From: Closterium sp. Naga37s-1
Taxonomy: Eukaryota > Streptophyta > Zygnematophyceae > Desmidiales > Closteriaceae
DNA: 64,000 nucleotides
Assembly (NCBI GenBank): GCA_947471745.1
Contig: CANJKZ010000503.1
Coordinates: forward strand, 1 to 64,000
Direction: 5' to 3'
In this document: positions 49,901 through 59,093 of the stretch, one piece after another
Numbering within the stretch: position 1 is the first letter of the stretch
How the letters are laid out: each line of letters opens with the position of its first letter
Translations under genes and position numbers: made by a program
The notes under the pieces: generated by a model
What the model saw: the letters and a program-made list of their open reading frames with translations, nothing else
The model's database searches: none
What the model was told of the DNA's origin: nothing

Positions 49901-52900
49901 AGCAGTTTCTCCACAGCAGTTTCTCCACAGCAGTTTCTCCACAGCAGTTTCTCCCCATCAGTTTCTCCACAGCAGTTTCTCCCCATCAGTTTCTCCACAG
50001 CAGTTTCTCCACAGCAGTTTCTCCAGAGCAGTTTCTCCACAGCAGTTTCTCCACAGCAGTTTCTCCACAGCAGTTTCTCCACAGCAGTTTCTCCAGAGCA
50101 GTTTCTCCACAGCAGTTTCTCCACAGCAGTTTCTCCACAGCAGTTTCTCCACAGCAGTTTCTCCACAGCAGTTTCTCCACAGCAGTTTCTCCACAGCAGT
50201 TTCTCCACAGCAGTTTCTCCACAGCAGTTTCTCCACAGCAGTTTCTCCACAGCAGTTTCTCCACAGCAGTTTCTCCACAGCAGTTTCTCCACAGCAGTTT
50301 CTCCACAGCAGTTTCTCCACAGCAGTTTCTCCACAGCAGTTTCTCCACAGCAGTTTCTCCACAGCAGTTTCTCCACAGCAGTTTCTCCACAGCAGTTTCT
50401 CCACAGCAGTTTCTCCACAGCAGTTTCTCCACAGCAGTTTCTCCCCATCAGTTTCTCCACAGCAGTTTCTCCCCATCAGTTTCTCCACAGCAGTTTCTCC
50501 CCATCAGTTTCTCCACAGCAGTTTCTCCCCATCAGTTTCTCCACAGCAGTTTCTCCCCATCAGTTTCTCCACAGCAGTTTCTCCACAGCAGTTTCTCCAC
50601 AGCAGTTTCTCCACAGCAGTTTCTCCACAGCAGTTTCTCCACAGCAGTTTCTCCCCATCAGTTTCTCCACAGCAGTTTCTCCCCATCAGTTTCTCCACAG
50701 CAGTTTCTCCACAGCAGTTTCTCCAGAGCAGTTTCTCCACAGCAGTTTCTCCACAGCAGTTTCTCCACAGCAGTTTCTCCACAGCAGTTTCTCCAGAGCA
50801 GTTTCTCCACAGCAGTTTCTCCACAGCAGTTTCTCCACAGCAGTTTCTCCACAGCAGTTTCTCCACAGCAGTTTCTCCACAGCAGTTTCTCCACAGCAGT
50901 TTCTCCACAGCAGTTTCTCCACAGCAGTTTCTCCACAGCAGTTTCTCCCCATCAGTTTCTCCACAGCAGTTTCTCCCCATCAGTTTCTCCACAGCAGTTT
51001 CTCCACAGCAGTTTCTCCAGAGCAGTTTCTCCACAGCAGTTTCTCCACAGCAGTTTCTCCACAGCAGTTTCTCCACAGCAGTTTCTCCAGAGCAGTTTCT
51101 CCACAGCAGTTTCTCCACAGCAGTTTCTCCACAGCAGTTTCTCCACAGCAGTTTCTCCACAGCAGTTTCTCCACAGCAGTTTTCTCCACAGCAGTTTCTC
51201 CACAGCAGTTTCTCCACAGCAGTTTCTCCACAGCAGTTTCTCCACAGCAGTTTCTCCACAGCAGTTTCTCCACAGCAGTTTCTCCACAGCAGTTTCTCCA
51301 CAGCAGTTTCTCCACAGCAGTTTCTCCACAGCAGTTTCTCCACAGCAGTTTCTCCACAGCAGTTTCTCCACAGCAGTTTCTCCACAGCAGTTTCTCCACA
51401 GCAGTTTCTCCACAGCAGTTTCTCCACAGCAGTTTCTCCACAGCAGTTTCTCCACAGCAGTTTCTCCACAGCAGTTTCTCCACAGCAGTTTCTCCACAGC
51501 AGTTTCTCCACAGCAGTTTCTCCACAGCAGTTTCTCCACAGCAGTTTCTCCACAGCAGTTTCTCCACAGCAGTTTCTCCACAGCAGTTTCTCCACAGCAG
51601 TTTCTCCACAGCAGTTTCTCCACAGCAGTTTCTCCACAGCAGTTTCTCCAGAGCAGTTTCTCCACAGCAGTTTCTCCACAGCAGTTTCTCCACATCAGTT
51701 TCTCCACAGCAGTTTCTCCACAGCAGTTTCTCCACAGCAGTTTCTCCACAGCAGTTTCTCCACAGCAGTTTCTCCACAGCAGTTTCTCCACAGCAGTTTC
51801 TCCACAGCAGTTTCTCCAGAGCAGTTTCTCCACAGCAGTTTCTCCACAGCAGTTTCTCCACAGCAGTTTCTCCACAGCAGTTTCTCCACAGCAGTTTCTC
51901 CACAGCAGTTTCTCCACAGCAGTTTCTCCACAGCAGTTTCTCCACAGCAGTTTCTCCACAGCAGTTTCTCCACAGCAGTTTCTCCACAGCAGTTTCTCCA
52001 CAGCAGTTTCTCCACAGCAGTTTCTCCACAGCAGTTTCTCCACAGCAGTTTCTCCACAGCAGTTTCTCCACAGCAGTTTCTCCACAGCAGTTTCTCCACA
52101 GCAGTTTCTCCACAGCAGTTTCTCCACAGCAGTTTCTCCACAGCAGTTTCTCCACAGCAGTTTCTCCACAGCAGTTTCTCCACAGCAGTTTCTCCACAGC
52201 AGTTTCTCCACAGTCAGTTTCTCCACAGCAGTTTCTCCACAGCAGTTTCTCCACAGCAGTTTCTCCACAGCAGTTTCTCCACAGCAGTTTCTCCACAGCA
52301 GTTTCTCCACAGCAGTTTCTCCACAGCAGTTTCTCCACAGCAGTTTCTCCACAGCAGTTTCTCCACAGCAGTTTCTCCACAGCAGTTTCTCCACAGCAGT
52401 TTCTCCACAGCAGTTTCTCCACAGCAGTTTCTCCACAGCAGTTTCTCCACAGCAGTTTCTCCACAGCAGTTTCTCCACAGCAGTTTCTCCACAGCAGTTT
52501 CTCCACAGCAGTTTCTCCACAGCAGTTTCTCCACAGCAGTTTCTCCACAGCAGTTTCTCCACAGCAGTTTCTCCACAGCAGTTTCTCCACAGCAGTTTCT
52601 CCACAGCAGTTTCTCCACAGCAGTTTCTCCACAGCAGTTTCTCCACAGCAGTTTCTCCACAGCAGTTTCTCCACAGCAGTTTCTCCACAGCAGTTTCTCC
52701 ACAGCAGTTTCTCCACAGCAGTTTCTCCACAGCAGTTTCTCCACAGCAGTTTCTCCACAGCAGTTTCTCCACAGCAGTTTCTCCACAGCAGTTTCTCCAC
52801 AGCAGTTTCTCCACAGCAGTTTCTCCACAGCAGTTTCTCCACAGCAGTTTCTCCACAGCAGTTTCTCCACAGCAGTTTCTCCACAGCAGTTTCTCCACAG

Positions 52901-54348
52901 CAGTTTCTCCACAGCAGTTTCTCCACAGCAGTTTCTCCACAGCAGTTTCTCCACAGCAGTTTCTCCACAGCAGTTTCTCCACAGCAGTTTCTCCACAGCA
53001 GTTTCTCCACAGCAGTTTCTCCACAGCAGTTTCTCCACAGCAGTTTCTCCACAGCAGTTTCTCCACAGCAGTTTCTCCTGGTCATGGACAGGGAGGAAAG
53101 AGGGCGGGGAAGGGGCGCATGGTCATGTGCACCTCGGGCTCCTGCCACAACGTGCGCTCCTCCAACTCCCGAGGGGGTGAGTGGGAGCAGTGCCCTGCAC
53201 ACCACATGCACTCTGCTCTGCACTCACCTGGAAGGAGAACGGCGTGAGCGTGCGGTTGTACGCGCCGCTCTGAGCGATTGCACAAGCAAACACGTGCGGT
53301 GCATGAGCAAGCAAATTAGCCGCCATGAACGCGCCGTACGAGTGGCCTCCAATGGCAATCCTGTCGCGCTGCGCCACGCCGCGCCCCACCACCTCATCCA
53401 CCGCCGCCTCTGCACTGGACACCAGCTGCTCCACAGACCGGTCGTTTGCCTCCTCCTCGCCCTGCCCTATGATGGGCATTGATGGGCCACTCAGCACCGC
53501 GTAGCTGCACAGAGAGTGATGGGAGGAGAGGGGAGGGGCATGGGACGTGCAGAGAAGATGATGCACCTGCTAGGCACCTCAAAAACGACGGCACGGAACA
53601 TGCAGAGAAAAAGAGGTTGCTGTAAGAGATACTTGGCTTGTTAGAGCAGACCCAGGCCATTCATCAGCACAAATCCCATGTGCAAGCACAGAGTGGGCAT
53701 TTGGAGCAAAACTAAGGCCGTACCCTCTAGCCAGGAAGAGCAGTGGCGAAGAGGCTCCGATCCCAGGGAACTGGTTGGGCGAGCCCTGCACCTGCCCTGC
53801 GGCCTCCTTGCTCTTGTACTCCCGAGGAGACGCCCACAGCACTGTGGGCAGGGGCCCGTCTGGATCAAAGAGAAAGGGCCTTACCCTCTAGCGAGGAACA
53901 GCAGCGGTGAGGACGCCCCGATCCCCGGGAACTGATTGGGCGAGCCCTGCACCTGCCCCGCGGCCTCCTTGCTCTTGTACTCGCGGGGGTACGCCCACAG
54001 CACCGTGGGCAGCGGCCCGTCTGTAGCGGGGTTGTAGCCGGGCGGCAGGAAGAGCTTGGCCGTGAGCTGCACACCGTCGGATCGCGTGTAGCGGATGATC
54101 TCCTTGGAGAGGCCGCGGAGGGATGGGTAGGGGTGCGGAAAGTTCGTCAGCTGCACCTCTGACCCGTCCGCCCACCTGGTGGTGTGGGGTGGGGAGGAGG
54201 GAAAGTGTAGGGAGAGAAAGAGAGATTGAGAGAGGAGACATTGGAGGAAGGGCAGGAGTGTGGGGCGGAGGAGGTGGAGTAGGAACCGACCGCAGTAACC
54301 AGAAGAACTGGCGGTGATGAGTCAGACAAAAGCATGCACCCGTGCGTG

Positions 54349-54440
<92 letters not shown>

Positions 54441-57400
54441 TTCAGCCCCACACTCCTGACGAACCCTAATGGCACAGGAGCAGCACGCACCTCCTGACGA
54501 ACGACTGTGGAGGGTCATCCTTGGACTCGCGGGACAGAATGAGCTTCAAGTCCTTCAAGTCAATGGGCCCCTCCTCCTGATCCCCTAGCAGCGAGTACAT
54601 GGTCTCAAAGTACTTGTCTGTGTCGCTGCGCCACACACGCTCCTTCTCCCCGCTCTGCCAGTCAAACAGGTCAAGGAACGGCACGTTGCCCTCCGGGCTG
54701 GCGCCGTCCCCGGCGAGGAGCAATCGCAGCGCGCCATCTGGCATCCGAACCTGCGCCAGCACGTAGGTCCCCATGCTGGTTCGACGCAGGAGTGGACTGC
54801 CAGGGTCGGAATACCGGTCCTCGTAGGACCGGTCGAAGATGAGCTTCGGCGGGGGACGCTGGTCCGGAGGAAGAGGTCCGGAGGCACCGCCCGGGGCTAT
54901 GGCCCAGGTTCGGGTTCGGCGAGTCTTGAACCAGCTCTCATAGACCAGAGCCAGTCCCTCATCGCCCCATGTGATACCCCTGAGGGACGGGGAGTAGGTG
55001 ATGGGAGGGAGATGAGAAGTCAAACGCAAATGGAATGAAAGGGATGAACACAACACAGGCTGCTATACAAAACTAGAAAGCAGATGAAAACACTTCACCA
55101 AAAGCTTGTCATTGTGGATCACCATATGCACCCGTGCATGCACCCACACGCACACCCACGCACGCACCCGTAGCGCAGGTCGAGGCAGCAGAGCTCCTGA
55201 GGCTGCTGGCCGGGCTTGGGGTCAGCTGGAAGTGTGTACACGATGTCACGTGGAGAGGCGTCCACCTTGGCGTCTCCCCCGTCCTGCGTCTCCACCCTGG
55301 CGGAGATGAATCATGAAAGGCCGGGGGGGGCGCACAGCAGAGGCGAGGCAGCAGGGGCGAGGCAGCAGGGGCGAGGCAGCAGGCAGCAGGAAGCAGGCAG
55401 CAGGCAGCAGGCAGCAAGCAGCAGGCAGCAGGCATGAGAAGGATGTCAAATGGGGGAAGCACAGGGCGCTCTAGTTTTTCCAAAGCAGAAGAACGTTTTA
55501 CAAGGTGTCGACCTGAAAGAGCCACACAAAGTGGTAGCATTCAGTACAATGTGAGGACGTAGCAGTAGCTTCCCACCCACCAGTAGAGGCAGTTGGGCAC
55601 GTCAGGGCGCCAGTTGATGCTGCGGCGGCCCGTCCTGACTGAGTTGAAGGTCACTGGGATGTTGTCCGCCAGCGGTAGGTCCGCCACCAGCTGTGCAATG
55701 TGAGGGAAGTACAGTAGGAGAGGCACATTGGTAGAGGCACAGAGATTTGATTTTGCCACTGTCTGGTCACGGAAGTGAGGGAGAAACGGCAGCAGCTGGG
55801 TAGGTTGGAGGAGAGTGGAGACAGAAAAGGACGCAGAGCAAGGGGAGGAAGGCAGAGAGATGGCAGAAGTGGAGACGCAGGGAGGCAAGGGAGGGAAACA
55901 AGGGGGAGACGGCTCACGGGCTGCACTCGTCCTACACATCACTGGCTGGCACCATCTCGCTGTGTCGCCGGGCCGCACGGCAATGCGGCAGGAGAATGAT
56001 GACACGGCGTCCATTGCTGGGCTGCTCCACTGCTCTGCGTTCACAGAACCCCCCTCTCCCCACCTGCAGCATGTCACTGGTGCAGCGTCACCGGTGCCGC
56101 TGCACCAGACCTCCACGCGGCGGAGAAAGCGGCCACAGGGCCTCTGCTGCAGCACCCTGCACTGCACTGCACCCACTACGTCCCCCCTCACTGCCTCTGA
56201 CTCACCTGCAGCAGGTCACCGGAGTCGCTGCGCCAGACCTCGACGCGGCGGGGGAAGCGGCCACAGGGCACCTCGAAGGAGAAGGGGCGGCACATGCGCT
56301 CCACCAGCAGGTACTTGCCGTCGTGTGATGGCTCCACCTGTGTGGGTGAGGTAGGGTGGGGAGTGAGACTGGTTGCTGCTGTGGGGAAGGATTGGATACC
56401 AACGAGGACGCAGGGACGCAACATGCGATCAACTAGCACGTACTTGCTGTCGTGAGGCCTCTTCCCTCCCTCTCCCACTCTCCCTCCCCTCCCGTCCCTC
56501 CCTCCCGTCTCTCCCCCACTAGCACATACCGACATGTACATGTCCGGTGGGCCAATGGGCGTCATCGATCCCTCCGGGTCATTAATATCAATTTTCACTA
56601 TCTGAGAGAGCGCAAAGTGCTCCAGCAGGCGGGCGTCAAACTCGTCCTTGAGCAGATCCGTGAACGTGCGCGACTGCGCTGCCATGCCCCCCTGGTTGTC
56701 CGAGATCTTGGGCCCGGGGGGGACGGCAGGGCGCGTGGGCAGAGGCGGGTGGCCTGGGGGGATGATGCTCGCGATGAGCGTGCTGCCGTCCAGCCACGCA
56801 TAGCTGTGGGGTTGGGAGGGGTGCAGAAGGGAGGGGAGGGGTGGGGAAGGATGGAGAGGGATGGGGATGGGGATGGGCAGGTTGCATTGAGGAGGTGAAG
56901 CGGGGGGAGGTGCAATGTAAGCAAACGACTGGAAGACGTGGGCCCAGATGTGGTACAGAGCACGGGGCGGCAGGTTCATAGCTCAAGAGCATAGCAGAGA
57001 AAAGATCCTCACGAGTCGAAGACAGCGTTGATGGCTGCATGCGGCGGCCCCAGCAGCTGCCTCGCCTTGCCTGTTGCCACGTCAGCCACCCAGAGTGACA
57101 GCTGGCGGCCTGCCTGCTTCTCGCCATTGTCGCCCTGGAGGGAGAAGGGTGGGGAAAGAAGGGTGGGAGGTGAAGGGTGAAGGAGGGGTGCAGGAGACGA
57201 AGGTGAGAGGAGGCACGGATTGAGAAGAGCAGACAGGCAAGGTGGAAGTACGGAGGAGCAGGCAAGGCACGGAGACACACCAGTCAAGGTCCACTAGGAT
57301 ACTGTGAGTGTCTCACCTCCTCGCCGTCGCCGCGCACTGTGAACGCCAAGTGCTGGCCGTCTGGTGACCTGATACACGGAGAAGAGGGACAGGCAGACGA

Positions 57401-59093
57401 TGTGACGTCTGGCATGCCATGTGGGCAATGCAATGTGTTGACACGCCATGTATGCATGTATGTATAAAGGAAGGTAGGGATGACGCAGGCAAAAAGCAAA
57501 AACCCATCCCCAGCCTCCCGTAACCATGGAGGTAAGGAGATAACATTCCTAGAACCACTATGCTACCCCTCATAGCAATCAATAGAGATGCATCCCTCAC
57601 CCCCCTGGTCTCACCAGGAGAGGAAGTTGATCTTGCTGCCCGGAGGCAGCCCTGTGATGTCCACCGCGTCCCCGAGTGTGTCGTCGCCATTCACCCTGTG
57701 GATGGTCACCCCCGTGTAGAACGACCTGGTGGTGCAGAGACGGGGCAATGGGATGGGTGCAGAGGGGTGGGTGCAATGGGGCCGGTGCAATGGGGCGGGA
57801 GAGAGCAGAGGCGTTACAAAGGCGTGGCACTGTGCTTCTTGTGTGGATGGTCACGCCCGAGTAGAACGACCTGGTGCAGAGGGGGCGACAGGGTGGTCGG
57901 TGTGTTGTCACATGGACTGTTAGGAATTAGGTGCACAGGGCGCTTCAAGGCTAAAGAGAGAAGAATCACATTGTTCTGCAGCAACAGCTCGCACGGTGGC
58001 GCATCACACTCATATACACGCTGCCGATAGACCTCGCTTTATGCTTCTGCTGTGACGCACACTCCACTGTAACTCTGATTCTCGTGCAACTGCCGCCATG
58101 AATCACATTCTGCTGCCGCCGTTACTCACATTCTGCTGCGGCTGTGAGCCTCGGGGTCGATCCTCACCCCAGCCAGCTTCAGCTCCGGCCGAGCCAGCTC
58201 GGAAATGGGCGGCAGCGAAGGTCGGTGCATGAACAGTACCCTCTCCCGCTTCGGACTAAACGACAGCGCGGGATTGGGCGGCGCATCCACGATGGACAGG
58301 ATCTCCGCTGGCGGCAGAGCGTATCCTGAGTTGAGATCCGATTCTGAGTCTGATTCTGTTGCTGACGCCAATGTGGGTCCAGATGAAGCAGTGAGATCTG
58401 GAAACGAATAAAGCGGGGGAAGAGAAGGGATGATTGGAGGGAGGAGCGATGGGGTGGGAAAAAGGGAAGGAATCATGGGTGGGAAATGAAGTCAGGGATA
58501 GTGACATCACCGCTGCGCTCACTTGCAGGCGTGTATGGTTGAAAGAGACACACACACGGGCCTAAGATAGCGGTCCTGCCTGATCGCTCACCTTCCGCCA
58601 TGGCCGCATTGGAGGCAGCAGCGGTGCCAGCAGCAGCAGCTCCGCCTCCCATCAATGACGCCGCGATCAGCATCGCTCGTCGAAATCCGCCGTTTCTGTC
58701 GACCATTTCGCGGTCATTGCCGGCCACACCCCGCATAATCCCGCCGTTCCCGATAAAGGCAGACGAGGAAGAGCTACTAACGGGGATTCGCACGCCGAAA
58801 GCGCGCCGATGAGCGTTAAGGCCGCTGCTGACGCCGACCAACGGACGATGCGCGCTGACGTGGACAGCCATAGGGACCGTACGCGCTAATGCGGGTGAAT
58901 TCGCCACCGAAGAGGGACGGTTATCGTGGCACACACCGCCGTCGAACGTGCGAGGTGACGGTATGGCCGCCACGACACAGCGGGACCTAAGTTGGCTAAG
59001 CGATCGAAGCGAGCTAAGCGAACGGAGCGGAGTGAGCGGGACACTGAATCGCGCTACCGCGACGCAGCTGCTGGCTGCAGACCCCGTCCACAT
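19993..59093 (-). CDS. GEP: Chloroplast glutamyl endopeptidase (S9D prolyl-oligopeptidase family), with a 32-kb satellite in intron 12
   Basis: Serine endopeptidase of the plastid stroma that cleaves after Glu. Fourteen exons with consistent phases: 59093-58592, 58397-58130, 57725-57615, 57368-57317, 57134-57013, 56803-56530, 56337-56206, 55690-55581, 55296-55168, 54979-54491, 54175-53885, 53504-53228, 20961-20830, 20292-19993. They give about 1062 residues, slightly longer than the plant enzyme. I take the first ATG; the first 165 or so residues look like a transit peptide. The propeller region has DIVDAPPNPALSFSP-like and FMHRPSLPPI segments. The catalytic Ser is in IAIGGHSYGAF (about residue 882, exon 12), the Asp in LLVHGQDDNN (about 954, exon 13) and the His in LPHEGHGY (about 988, exon 14), so the triad is complete. 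Intron 12 is 32.3 kb because of the satellite, and several introns hold half-exon copies. Whether full-length mRNA is made is uncertain. Confidence 0.9.
20519..20695. repeat. 15-bp minisatellite (CATACATGCACTAAC)
   Basis: About eleven 15-bp units CATACATGCACTAAC with drifting end units, in GEP intron 13. The unit is unrelated in sequence to the big array in intron 12, although it has the same length. Confidence 0.9.
20752..20844 (-). repeat. 31-bp triplication of the exon 13/intron 13 donor of GEP
   Basis: Three identical 31-bp units at 20752, 20783 and 20814. Each contains the end of exon 13 and its donor (CCCATGCAG|GTCAGGG on the minus strand). The most upstream donor at 20829 matches the conserved protein end (TGTFPMQ). 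Using either downstream copy would add 31 or 62 bases and shift the frame. Confidence 0.92.
20964..33180. repeat. Array domain I: type A units with higher-order structure
   Basis: Type A units are punctuated by a recurrent module: a fused CAGTTTCAGTTTC junction followed by two to four CGG-variant units. I saw about twenty such modules between 22.8 and 33.1 kb, several exactly about 260 bp apart. Single type B units (CCACAGCAG) occur at 22.3, 22.8, 24.3, 24.6, 26.5, 26.7 and 30.1 kb. Duplicate blocks 23.89-24.4 and 26.05-26.57 kb, offset 2166 bp, even share the rare CACTTTC junction. Confidence 0.85.
33181..44750. repeat. Array domain II: type A units without higher-order modules, many private indels
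   Basis: Almost only type A units of 14 or 15 bp. The CGG variant is absent apart from one odd unit near 43.89 kb. Single-base indels and odd units are frequent, for example CAGTTTTCTCC, CAGTTCTCC and CATTCAG, densest at 33.7-35.0 and 37.4-38.0 kb. Confidence 0.8.
44751..48735. repeat. Array domain III: mixed A and B units with a large internal duplication
   Basis: Clusters of A units alternate with A-B alternations. A block of about 0.72 kb at 44750-45470 recurs at 47913-48633. The offset is constant at 3163 bp, and both copies share the rare markers CTCCCTCCCC, CTCCACCATCAG and CTCTCCATCAG. They look identical, so the duplication is recent. Confidence 0.85.
48736..53078. repeat. Array domain IV: type B units, homogeneous
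   Basis: Type B units CAGTTTCTCCACAG dominate, with CCAGAG variants and, up to about 50.99 kb, interspersed 14-bp A units in recurrent combinations (near 49.95, 50.66 and 50.96 kb). From about 51.0 kb to the end the array is nearly pure B with very few changes, so it is the most recently homogenised part. Confidence 0.88.
53082..53161 (-). pseudogene. Truncated copy of GEP exon 13 start, with acceptor
   Basis: Minus-strand copy of the first part of exon 13 (parent 20961 leftward). It reads ERTLWQEPEVHMTMRPF, then diverges and stops at 53082-53084 after about 25 codons. Its acceptor TTGGAG lies 68 bases from the exon 12 donor, behind a C-rich stretch, so exon 12 plus this copy forms a normal-looking short intron. 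It sits at the far end of the array from the intact exon. Confidence 0.85.
53721..53862 (-). repeat. Intronic copy of the 3' half of GEP exon 11, with donor
   Basis: Copy of 53882-54023: 142 bp, offset 161, no indels, 16 substitutions by eye. It encodes PLPTVLWASPREYKSKEAA and on to LLFLARG. Only one residue differs (Tyr to Ser, two bases); the other 14 changes are synonymous. The donor (AGAGG|GTACGG) is kept. Upstream is a pyrimidine-rich CAG acceptor, but it would leave only a 25-base intron and the wrong frame, so use as an added exon is unlikely. Confidence 0.88.
54351..54439. repeat. (TG)n microsatellite
   Basis: About 44 uninterrupted TG dinucleotides in GEP intron 10, next to the exon 10 donor. 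Length of this kind is normally polymorphic. Confidence 0.96.
55337..55435. repeat. AGCAGG-type short tandem repeats
   Basis: In GEP intron 8: three 13-bp units (GGGGCGAGGCAGC) followed by 7-bp units (AGCAGGC) with small changes. Confidence 0.85.
56061..56141 (-). repeat. Degenerate intronic copy of the 3' half of GEP exon 7
   Basis: Resembles 56203-56269 and reads PCGRFLRRVEVW where the exon reads PCGRFPRRVEVW. It carries an internal insertion of about 14 bp after that and keeps a donor-like CAG|GTGGGG. It lies downstream of the real exon on the minus strand. Confidence 0.75.
56411..56457 (-). repeat. Degenerate intronic copy of the 5' half of GEP exon 7
   Basis: Resembles 56287-56335 and reads HDSKYVLVDRMLRP where the exon reads HDGKYLLVERMCRP. 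Several replacements show it is decayed. With the copy at 56061-56141 it means that exon 7 is flanked on both sides by copies of its own halves. Confidence 0.7.
57838..57880 (-). repeat. Intronic copy of the start of GEP exon 3, with acceptor
   Basis: Resembles 57696-57738: the acceptor ACCAG|G followed by codons reading SFYSGVTIHT against SFYTGVTIHR in the exon. It lies in intron 2 about 115 bp upstream of the real acceptor on the minus strand. Confidence 0.75.

Larger units (their letters stand above)
20964..53078. repeat. 32-kb satellite of 14/15-bp units inside GEP intron 12
   Basis: About 2200 head-to-tail units of two related types. Type A is CAGTTTCTCCCCCAT (15 bp) or the same with four C (14 bp). 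Type B is CAGTTTCTCCACAG (14 bp). A CGG variant of A (CGGTTTCTCCCCCAT) also occurs. The array starts directly at the acceptor of GEP exon 13: its last unit supplies the AG. It ends beside a truncated copy of the same exon at 53082-53159. The plus strand is pyrimidine-rich; the transcribed minus strand is purine-rich with G4-G5 runs every 14-15 bases. All three plus frames are stop-free whatever the unit length, which creates reading frames of up to 32 kb that should not be taken as genes. Confidence 0.97.

Noticed and set aside
20964-53078. CRISPR array or phage-like repeat
   Set aside because: Units are contiguous with no spacers, and the genes around are eukaryotic with introns.
20964-53078. 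Centromere or telomere
   Set aside because: The unit is neither a plant-type telomere repeat nor of nucleosome length, and the array is enclosed within a gene whose exons continue on both sides.
21525-53223. Minus-strand frames with MGEKLMGEKL, GGETDGGETD and VEKLLWRNCCGET repeats
   Set aside because: Translations of the same satellite on the other strand; they start and stop wherever the unit phase changes.
20803-53482. Plus-strand reading frames of over 6000 and 10000 codons across 20.8-53.5 kb (SVSPPSVSPP, QFLPHQFLP, SFSPISFSP, QFLHSSFSTAVS)
   Set aside because: The 14/15-bp unit has no stop in any plus frame, so openness is automatic whatever the indels. All three frames are equally open, there is no domain, and the ends fall in GEP exon or flank sequence read on the wrong strand.
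53721-53862. A mutually exclusive alternative exon 11 in GEP
   Set aside because: The only acceptor would leave a 25-base intron after exon 11 or skip half the exon, and both put the copy in the wrong phase. Kept as a duplication finding instead.
54123-54518. Frames through the (TG)n tract (HTHTHT)
   Set aside because: Dinucleotide repeat translated in intron 10.
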